DNA from: Thalassotalea sp.
Lineage (GTDB): Bacteria; Pseudomonadota; Gammaproteobacteria; Enterobacterales; Alteromonadaceae
NCBI GenBank assembly: GCA_022448425.1
Contig: JAKVCY010000158.1
Location: forward strand, 1 to 49,690
DNA: 49,690 bases
Reading direction: 5' to 3'
Positions 44,068-49,690 of the stretch are shown here, piece after piece. The position numbers were made by a program, and so were the translations under genes. Under the pieces are notes generated by a model. It was not told where the DNA came from. It did no database searches and worked only from the letters and a program-made list of their open reading frames with translations. Each line of letters begins with the position of its first letter. The stretch's first letter is position 1.

Positions 44068-46488
44068 ATGAAAAAAGCTCTCTTTAAGATCAGACCAATC
44101 GCTGGTGCCGTGTCCATCGGTTTAGCCATGTCGATGACGTCAGCATATGCAGACGAAGTTGCGGTAAACGAAGAAGAAATTGAAAAAATTGAGGTTAAAG
44201 GCTCGCTAGGTAGTTTACCGGGCCAAGACGTTGAAACTGTTTTCGGTTTTGGTAAATCAATTTTGGAAACGCCGCGTTCAGCATCAAGCGTTTCAGATGA
44301 AATGATGGAACGTTTCAATATTGTTGATATTGATGAGCTTATTACCTTTGCACCGGGTACATTTACACAATCTTTCTTCGGCGTTGCTGGTTCGTTAGAT
44401 ATTCGTGGTACTCCTGGTGAAGCATACTTCCGTGGCGTTAAACGCCTAGACAACCCAGGTAACTACCCTACGCCAATTGGTGCATCAAGCCGTGTCGATA
44501 TTGTGCGTGGCCCAGCATCACCAATTTACGGCCCTGCTAAAATCGGTGGTTACTTAAACTTCATCCCTAAGTCGGCTCGTTCCAGCCAAGGTCAATATCT
44601 GGAAGAAGAAGCTGGTGCACTTTCATACACTACAGGTAGCTGGGATAAGAGCATACTCACTGCCGAAGTTGGCGGCCCTGGAACACTTGGTGGCAAGCAG
44701 TTTGGTTACTACTTATATGCAGAAGTAGAAGACTCAGGCAGCTACTACGAAAACTCTGCAACAGACCAATCTATTGTACAAGCATCTTTCAACGTCGATA
44801 TTAGCGACAATATGCACATTGAGTTTGGTGGTATGTACCACAGATACGACGGTAACCAAGTTGCAGGTTGGAACCGTTTAACACAAGACCTAGTCGATAA
44901 CGGTACTTACATTACAGGTACAGCGCAGCCGCTTGATACAGATGGCAGCGGTCGGATTTCTCATGAAGAATATGGCGCGGTAAACATTGCTGGTAACTCT
45001 TTCTTCTACGTACCTGCTGCTGCATTTACCGATTCAGAAGCGACTGACTTAATGACGCTTCAAAACGTTGGTACTACGAAACTAAGCCGCTCTCAGGTGC
45101 TAGTAGCACCAGAAGATCAGCTAGTTAACGATGCGACCACTTTCTACTTCGACATCATGTACTACACAGACGACTGGGAAATTAAAAACCAGTTCTTCTA
45201 CGACTCGTACGAAAACTTAAACGAAAACGCTTACGGCTTCTCACAATTCCACGACAGCTGGGTTATCGAGAATAAGTTTGTATTCGCTACAGAATACGAA
45301 GTAGATTCATTACTTGCGCAAATCCAAATTTCACCGTCAATTCGTCATACCGATTTCGAACACGGTGACGACTTCACATTTGAATACTTCAACCGTCGAG
45401 ACCTTACGATGGCATCGTCAGCCCTTGATAAGCGTGACCTTGCAACCGTTATTGGCTACAACTACGACAACTACGATGTAGGTAATTACACAGACATCGG
45501 TTTTGCAGTAATGACTGATTTAACGTGGGATTGGGGCTTGTCACTTGTTTTAGGTCTTCGCTACGACACAATCGACATTGAAAGTACTTCACGCGAAGAT
45601 TTACTTTTATTTGCAGAGGATTCTGCAACACCAATTACGGAAGATGAAACTGTTGACGGTACTTCTTGGAACACGAGTATTTCATACAAAACATCTTGGG
45701 GCTTAATCCCATACATCACCATGGCAGAGCAAGGTACATTAGTTGCGGGTCAAGGTGCTGAGATTGGTATTAGCCAACTAAACAACGAAGGTGGTAGCGG
45801 CGCATTCGATACCTCAGAATTATTCGAATACGGTGTAAAAGGTAGCTTCTTAGAGGACAGTCTTTACTTCGCTCTTTCGGTTTACGAACAAGAACGTACC
45901 GACTTCAACGCGCAATCTATCGTGACTAACGCAACCACGAAGAACGAAGGTGTAGAGCTTGAACTTCGGTGGGTAGTTAACGAAAACTTGGTACTTTCAG
46001 GTGGTTACTCAAACATGAAAGTATTCAACTTAACAGCTGTTGAGAACGGTAACCAATTCGGCTTCTTAGGCCTTGAAGACATGGTTAACCTTGAAGACAA
46101 GTCACTTGTTTTAGGTGGTAACGTTAGCGGCTTGAACCTTGTGGGTGACGGCACAACAAACCCAGATGGCCGTAAAGCGGGTATCCCAGAGAATATTTAC
46201 ACACTAACAGCAACGTACGACTTCCAAAATGGTCTTGCGGGTAACCTAAGTGTAATTAAGGCTGACGAAACAGCGTCAGGCTTCTCTGGTTCAGTAACGC
46301 TGCCAAGCTACACGCTAGTTAATGCAGGTGTTTCTTACCAGAAAGACAACTGGAGCTTCAACGTTAACGTGAAGAACTTAACAGACGAAGAGTACTTCCG
46401 TTCGAACTTCCCAGACCTATTCGGTAGCCAAATTGTACTACCTGAATTACCACGCCACGTGAGCGCAACCGTTGCTTACAAGTTCTAA
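44068..46488 (+). CDS. TonB-dependent receptor (siderophore-receptor-like)
   Basis: The 806-residue outer-membrane protein has a signal peptide (cleavage after AYA, residue 28), a TonB-box-like IEVKG and a plug domain (ILETPRSASSVSDEMMERF, DELITFAPGTFT, RGTPGEAYFRGVKR, SRVDIVRGPASPIYGPAKIGG in part). A 22-strand barrel ends in VSATVAYKF. An EF-hand-like loop (DTDGSGRISHEE, residues 290-301) sits in the barrel region. It would import a substrate with TonB-ExbBD energy; the plug resembles FhuE/FpvA-like receptors but the ligand is unknown. It is monocistronic, with an intrinsic terminator at 46507. Confidence 0.88.
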   Translation: MKKALFKIRPIAGAVSIGLAMSMTSAYADEVAVNEEEIEKIEVKGSLGSLPGQDVETVFGFGKSILETPRSASSVSDEMMERFNIVDIDELITFAPGTFTQSFFGVAGSLDIRGTPGEAYFRGVKRLDNPGNYPTPIGASSRVDIVRGPASPIYGPAKIGGYLNFIPKSARSSQGQYLEEEAGALSYTTGSWDKSILTAEVGGPGTLGGKQFGYYLYAEVEDSGSYYENSATDQSIVQASFNVDISDNMHIEFGGMYHRYDGNQVAGWNRLTQDLVDNGTYITGTAQPLDTDGSGRISHEEYGAVNIAGNSFFYVPAAAFTDSEATDLMTLQNVGTTKLSRSQVLVAPEDQLVNDATTFYFDIMYYTDDWEIKNQFFYDSYENLNENAYGFSQFHDSWVIENKFVFATEYEVDSLLAQIQISPSIRHTDFEHGDDFTFEYFNRRDLTMASSALDKRDLATVIGYNYDNYDVGNYTDIGFAVMTDLTWDWGLSLVLGLRYDTIDIESTSREDLLLFAEDSATPITEDETVDGTSWNTSISYKTSWGLIPYITMAEQGTLVAGQGAEIGISQLNNEGGSGAFDTSELFEYGVKGSFLEDSLYFALSVYEQERTDFNAQSIVTNATTKNEGVELELRWVVNENLVLSGGYSNMKVFNLTAVENGNQFGFLGLEDMVNLEDKSLVLGGNVSGLNLVGDGTTNPDGRKAGIPENIYTLTATYDFQNGLAGNLSVIKADETASGFSGSVTLPSYTLVNAGVSYQKDNWSFNVNVKNLTDEEYFRSNFPDLFGSQIVLPELPRHVSATVAYKF

Positions 46489-46506
46489 CCAAGCAATGTA
46501 AATAAC

Positions 46507-46539
46507 AGCCGGCACCATCTTCGGACGTGTCGGCTTTTT
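46507..46539 (+). terminator. Terminator after the TonB receptor gene
   Basis: AGCCGGCAC pairs with GTGTCGGCT (one G-T position) across a 12-base loop, followed by TTTTT. Confidence 0.75.
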
Positions 46540-46567
46540 CGTTTAAGTATTTCCTCTTGGGTGTTCT

Positions 46568-46658
46568 GTTGACTACCTACGTTGAGCATCTAAGTTAAGC
46601 ACCTAATTTATGCCCCCAAGTTAAGGACATAGGTTAAGCGTTTAAGTTAAACATCTAA
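46568..46658. repeat. Seven 13-base tandem repeats before the purine permease gene
   Basis: The segment divides exactly into seven 13-base units, most close to GTTAAGCATCTAA: 46568, 46581, 46594, 46607, 46620, 46633 and 46646 are the unit starts. The first and fourth units are the most diverged. It ends 19 bases before the permease ATG, so it would lie in the untranslated leader or promoter. Confidence 0.85.
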
Positions 46659-46677
46659 GAAGTACAAAGAGAGTTTT

Positions 46678-48009
46678 ATGATTTCAGACCTGCTAGAGCG
46701 TGTTTTTAAGCTACAGCAACACAACACGACAATAAAAACTGAGGTGCTTGCTGGCCTCACCACCTTTACCGCAATGTCTTATATTTTGGTGGTAAACCCC
46801 AGTATTCTTGGCTTGAGCGGCATGCCAATTGAAGGTCTAATAACCGTTACCGCCCTCGCTGCCTGTGTTGGTACGTTATTGATGGCAATGATGACCAATT
46901 ACCCTATCGCCCTTGCTCCCGGTATGGGACTGAATGCCTTTTTCGCTTTCACCATTTGTATGGGGCGCGAAATTCCCTGGGAAGCGGCCCTCGGTATTGT
47001 TTTTTGGAATGGCATTTTGTTTGTACTACTGTCGGTTACAGGCATTCGCACCAAAATAGCCGATGCAATACCCGCTGCACTCAAAATAGGAGTGCAATGT
47101 GGTATCGGCTTGTTTATCACCTTTATCGGCCTTAAAAACGCTGGTCTTATTGTGGCTAACCCTGCCACCTTTGTAACACTGGGTGACCTTTCTCAGCCAG
47201 CAACATTATTAGCGCTTTTCGGCATTATCTTCACCGTCGTATTGGTGATAAAGAAAGTGAATGGCGGCATACTGTATTCCATTGTCGCCCTTACGTTAAT
47301 TGGCACGTTGATCCCAACAGAAAGCGGCACATTAACCGCAACACCAGAAGCAGTAGTCGGCTTACCAGAGCCTATTAGCGACACATGGTTTGCAATGGAC
47401 ATTCGGTACCCCATAGAAAACTTTGCCCAAACATGGGACTTAATTTTCGCGCTTATGTTCGTGAATATGTTCGACACAATCGGCACCTTGATTGGCGTGT
47501 CTCGCCGTGCAAACTTGTTAAACAAAGAAGGTAAGTTGCCGCAAATGGGTTCAGCAATGACAGCCGACGCAACCGCCAGCGTTGCAGGTGCAGCATTGGG
47601 TACGTCGCCAGTGACCAGTTATGTAGAGTCGGCCGCAGGTGCGTCGGTAGGCGGACGAACAGGGCTAACCGCAGTTGTCGTTGCTGTATGTTTTATTCTT
47701 TCGCTATTTTTAACACCACTGATGAAAGTGATTCCTTTAATGGCAACCACGCCAGCACTTGTGATTGTTGGCGTATTAATGATGGAGTCTATCCGTCAAC
47801 TAGATTTTGATGACTTCGGTGGGCTAGCCACTGCATCAGTTGCACTAATGGCAATGCCACTCACCTTCAGCATTAGCGAAGGTATCGCATTGGGCTTTAT
47901 TACCTATGTGGGCATTATGCTGGGCTCTGGAAAATACAGACAGGTGAGTATGCTTACTTATGCGCTAGCCGCAATCTTCCTGCTCCGTTATGTGTTTGAT
48001 TTAAAATAG
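46678..48009 (+). CDS. NCS2-family purine permease (AzgA/PbuG-like)
   Basis: The 443-residue protein has about 13 membrane segments and AzgA signatures: TTFTAMSYILVVNPSIL, APGMGLNAFFAFTIC, FVNMFDTIGTLIGVSRRANLL and ADATASVAGAALGTSPVTSY. It would import hypoxanthine, adenine or guanine with protons. No purine riboswitch is visible upstream; instead there are seven tandem 13-base repeats. Its terminator is at 48072. Confidence 0.92.
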   Translation: MISDLLERVFKLQQHNTTIKTEVLAGLTTFTAMSYILVVNPSILGLSGMPIEGLITVTALAACVGTLLMAMMTNYPIALAPGMGLNAFFAFTICMGREIPWEAALGIVFWNGILFVLLSVTGIRTKIADAIPAALKIGVQCGIGLFITFIGLKNAGLIVANPATFVTLGDLSQPATLLALFGIIFTVVLVIKKVNGGILYSIVALTLIGTLIPTESGTLTATPEAVVGLPEPISDTWFAMDIRYPIENFAQTWDLIFALMFVNMFDTIGTLIGVSRRANLLNKEGKLPQMGSAMTADATASVAGAALGTSPVTSYVESAAGASVGGRTGLTAVVVAVCFILSLFLTPLMKVIPLMATTPALVIVGVLMMESIRQLDFDDFGGLATASVALMAMPLTFSISEGIALGFITYVGIMLGSGKYRQVSMLTYALAAIFLLRYVFDLK

Positions 48010-48071
48010 CACTCGACTGACTAAGCTGCATTTATAGCTGTACTTTCAATAGTAAAGTAGTCAGTAAAATG

Positions 48072-48104
48072 AAGCCCTAACGATCAATTTATTAGGGCTT
48101 TTTA
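48072..48104 (+). terminator. Terminator after the purine permease gene
   Basis: AAGCCCTAA (48072-48080) pairs with TTAGGGCTT (48092-48100) and TTT follows. The remaining stretch to 48315 holds only the tRNA promoter. Confidence 0.8.
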
Positions 48105-48247
48105 TTCACGGTTTATTAAACCCAAAGACAAGCATAGTTCACCGAGAAAAGCTGGGATATAAAAAGAATAAAATCGAGTTAAGGCAGAGGTTTGCACATA
48201 ATTTAAACTAACAAACAGCAATGGCAGCTTTTTTTCAAAAAGTGGTG

Positions 48248-48276
48248 GTGACATTAAAATAAAAAATGCTTATACT
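48248..48276 (+). promoter_or_regulatory. Sigma-70 promoter of the tRNA region
   Basis: GTGACA (48248-48253) and TATACT (48271-48276) are 17 bases apart. A start near 48283 would transcribe both the truncated copy and the intact tRNA. Confidence 0.6.
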
Positions 48277-48315
48277 GCCAGCCGTTTTATAGACGTCCTG
48301 CCTACTTCAACAAAT

Positions 48316-48362
48316 GGCCCTTTAGCTCAGTTGGTTAGAGCACCCGAATCATAATGACCGGG
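48316..48362 (+). pseudogene. Truncated tRNA-Ile2 copy (5' part only)
   Basis: It copies the first ~40 bases of the intact tRNA 93 bases downstream (acceptor 5' strand, D arm, anticodon CAT in ATCATAAT) with a few changes, then diverges at GACCGGG. No T arm or matching 3' acceptor strand follows, so it cannot fold as a tRNA. The 46 bases up to 48408 resemble nothing I know. Confidence 0.75.
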
Positions 48363-48408
48363 CTGGAGCAGTAAGAGTAGCAAAGCAAGTCCAAGCTTTA
48401 AATAATGT

Positions 48409-48485
48409 GGCCCCTTAGCTCAGTTGGTTAGAGCACCCGACTCATAATCGGTAGGTCCCCAGTTCAAGTCTGGGAGGGGCCACCA
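48409..48485 (+). tRNA. tRNA-Ile2 (CAT anticodon; C34 modified to lysidine)
   Basis: The 77-base gene has acceptor GGCCCCT pairing with AGGGGCC, a D arm, anticodon loop CTCATAA, T arm CCCAG-TTCAAGT-CTGGG and an encoded CCA. The CAT anticodon normally reads AUG, but the acceptor GGCCCCT and the overall sequence follow E. coli ileX (tRNA-Ile2), in which TilS converts C34 to lysidine to read AUA. An elongator Met tRNA is the alternative; a TilS gene elsewhere is expected. Confidence 0.85.
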
Positions 48486-48515
48486 TTTAATTATCTTTAT
48501 TTTTCAATTAGATAT

Positions 48516-48545
48516 AACTACAAACGTAGTTGTTTTATTTTTAAT
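48516..48545 (+). terminator. Terminator after the tRNA
   Basis: AACTAC-AAAC-GTAGTT forms a short stem followed by a T-rich run, 31 bases after the tRNA. Confidence 0.65.
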
Positions 48546-48661
48546 TTTGTTAAACTGGACGCTTATTGGACGCCTTTCTTTTTAAAAGCTCTGTTAGAAC
48601 CAATTTATAAAAATCTAAACTTTGCTAGAATTTTCAAAAATGTATACGCTATATTGTCTTT

Positions 48662-48994
48662 ATGTTTGACACATGCGGAAAAAAATTGAAAAGAGCAAAA
48701 TACCTCTATTTAGAAAAAGAAATACAGTCAGCATTAAAGATTTGTTTATTGTTTAAGTATTTAAAAATAGTTTTAGCCCTAGTGTTAATAAGTTGCTATT
48801 TCTATTTCCCCGAATGGTTACTTGAGTTGCTAACTTTGTCAGTTGTTATTTCCCTTACTATCCCTTTAAGCTTTTTTGATTCCTTTATCCAAAAATTACT
48901 TGAGTACAATACACAAACCATCGAAGACCGCATACTCTTAAATGTAAACGAAGCAAATGAACACTTTGAAAAGCTCTATAAAAAAACTAACTAA
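48662..48994 (+). CDS. Small hypothetical membrane protein
   Basis: I do not recognise this 110-residue protein. It has two hydrophobic segments (about 26-48 and 52-74, rich in Leu/Val/Ile/Phe), a basic N-terminus (KKLKRAKYLYLEKE) and a charged C-terminal tail. No convincing ribosome site precedes the ATG. The stretch is AT-richer than the core genes to the left and carries two further small membrane proteins, which fits an accessory cassette next to a tRNA and a transposase. Confidence 0.55.
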   Translation: MFDTCGKKLKRAKYLYLEKEIQSALKICLLFKYLKIVLALVLISCYFYFPEWLLELLTLSVVISLTIPLSFFDSFIQKLLEYNTQTIEDRILLNVNEANEHFEKLYKKTN

Positions 48995-49040
48995 TGTTTT
49001 TAATGTGCCATAACAAAAGCAATCTAAAAGGACTAGTAAT

Positions 49041-49394
49041 ATGGAAACTTTCATAGGCAGCATACTCATTGGGCTGTTACTATTAAGTTTAATTTATTCA
49101 AGCATCAAAACCTCCAAGGCTAAAACTAGAATAAAAGAGCAGTCAATAAGAAATTCTTCAAGCGAAAGGAATTTGGAAAAAGAAGAATTAGAAGACCAAT
49201 TTACTGAACTTGCGCTAATGTATGAAGATCTGGAACAAACCTATTGGGTGCACATTGCTACATTAGTCGGAATTATCTCTTTTTTTTGGCTAAACATTTG
49301 GTACTTATCTCTTGGAGTTAGTTTGTTAGTTATATTTTTAGGTGATAGATATTTATCGCTCAAACCTTTCAAACTTAGCACACCGCTGGAATAA
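49041..49394 (+). CDS. Small hypothetical membrane protein with a coiled coil
   Basis: The 117-residue product has an N-terminal membrane helix (about 3-20), a charged helical segment rich in Lys/Glu/Ser (24-55, probable coiled coil), and one or two C-terminal membrane segments (about 70-105). AAGGA lies eight bases before the ATG. Function unknown; it is probably co-transcribed with its neighbours. Confidence 0.6.
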   Translation: METFIGSILIGLLLLSLIYSSIKTSKAKTRIKEQSIRNSSSERNLEKEELEDQFTELALMYEDLEQTYWVHIATLVGIISFFWLNIWYLSLGVSLLVIFLGDRYLSLKPFKLSTPLE

Positions 49395-49400
49395 TTTAAT

Positions 49401-49550
49401 ATGGAAAAACTGTTAGAAGTATTTTGTAAAGTTGACTTCGTATGTAACAACTCTGAACCAAACTGGCTAGGATGGTTCATTATATTCGTAATAGCTACAC
49501 ACATAGTTGGATTTTTATATAATTTAATTAGCGAAATTACACAAAAATAG
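49401..49550 (+). CDS. Very small hypothetical membrane protein (49 residues)
   Basis: It starts six bases after the preceding stop with MEKLLEVFCKVDF, has one membrane helix (WLGWFIIFVIATHIVGF, about 22-40) and ends SEITQK. GGAA lies nine bases before the ATG. Its tight spacing with the gene before it argues for a real gene despite its length. Confidence 0.5.
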   Translation: MEKLLEVFCKVDFVCNNSEPNWLGWFIIFVIATHIVGFLYNLISEITQK

Positions 49551-49554
49551 AAGG

Positions 49555-49690
49555 CTATGTTCCCGCTAAGTGTTGTTGAGCTTTGAACAGGTTGTTTTTG
49601 TTAGGGTTTTCATTTGTATCTAAAAATCTAAACCAACCTAAGTAATTTTCTAAATACTTAGTCGCCACACCATGAAACCTAGCCATCCAA
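49555..49690 (-). CDS. Transposase, 3' end only (IS1595-like), cut by the window edge
   Basis: The minus strand reads an open frame of 45 codons from the window edge to TAG at 49555-49557, with MARFHGVATKYLENYLGWFR near its visible start and QQHLAGT at the end. The GVxTKYLxNYLxWFR pattern recalls the C-terminus of ISXO2/IS1595-family transposases. The stop lies five bases beyond the end of the small plus-strand gene, so an element boundary must be close. The family call rests on this short motif and could be wrong. Confidence 0.5.
   Translation of the reverse strand, partial: WMARFHGVATKYLENYLGWFRFLDTNENPNKNNLFKAQQHLAGT

Noticed and set aside
46489..46677. Purine riboswitch before the NCS2 permease gene
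   Set aside because: No purine-aptamer core or matching stems are visible; the region is a terminator followed by 13-base repeats.
1..49690. CRISPR array or prophage
   Set aside because: No regularly spaced direct repeats of 25-40 bases with unique spacers, no cas genes and no phage structural genes are visible; the tandem repeats present have 13-18-base periods without spacers.

Overview
The window looks like chromosome of a marine gammaproteobacterium of the order Alteromonadales, probably Colwelliaceae or a close relative. The evidence is the rpsU-yqeY-dnaG-rpoD block, protein sequences typical of that group, a GC content in the low forties by eye, and a Vibrio-like biofilm locus. The genus is a guess.

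Layout. 1-10.7 kb is housekeeping: an interspersed repeat, an acyl-CoA dehydrogenase, a folB-folK-uppP operon (minus), plsY (plus), tsaD (minus), a MITE-like element, then rpsU-yqeY-dnaG-rpoD (plus) closed by a strong bidirectional terminator. 10.7-41.4 kb is almost entirely minus strand. It holds an exopolysaccharide locus whose gene content and order closely resemble the syp (symbiosis polysaccharide) locus of Vibrio fischeri. From its promoter leftwards it reads STAS protein (SypA), OmpA lipoprotein (SypB), six-repeat SLBB exporter (SypC), BY-kinase-like ATPase (SypD), hybrid kinase (SypF-like, broken by a TAG codon), HATPase-REC-PP2C regulator (SypE) and sigma-54 activator (SypG). These are followed by an unknown exported protein, glycosyltransferases, a flippase, an O-antigen ligase-like protein, an acyltransferase and a TuaH-like glycosyltransferase. 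To the right lies a second block (lipoprotein, chain-length regulator, GT4, GT2, initiating sugar transferase) and then an exported LruC-domain protein with a small lipoprotein. A yvcK-like gene sits between the two blocks.

Regulation. At least six minus-strand transcription units in this locus are preceded by a -24/-12 (sigma-54) promoter. Five of those have, 50-100 bp upstream, a palindrome close to TTGCA-N3-TGCAA, which resembles LuxO-type enhancer sites. The SypG-like protein is the obvious candidate activator. The STAS protein and the HATPase-REC-PP2C protein would form a partner switch. Immediately right of the locus an H-NOX nitric-oxide sensor overlaps its own histidine kinase gene (TTG start); in V. 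fischeri a comparable pair feeds NO signals into SypG.

44-48 kb carries a TonB-dependent receptor with an EF-hand-like loop and an AzgA-type purine permease preceded by seven 13-bp tandem repeats. The right end has a truncated tRNA copy, an intact tRNA-Ile2 (CAT anticodon), and an AT-rich accessory stretch with three small membrane proteins and the 3' end of a transposase gene.
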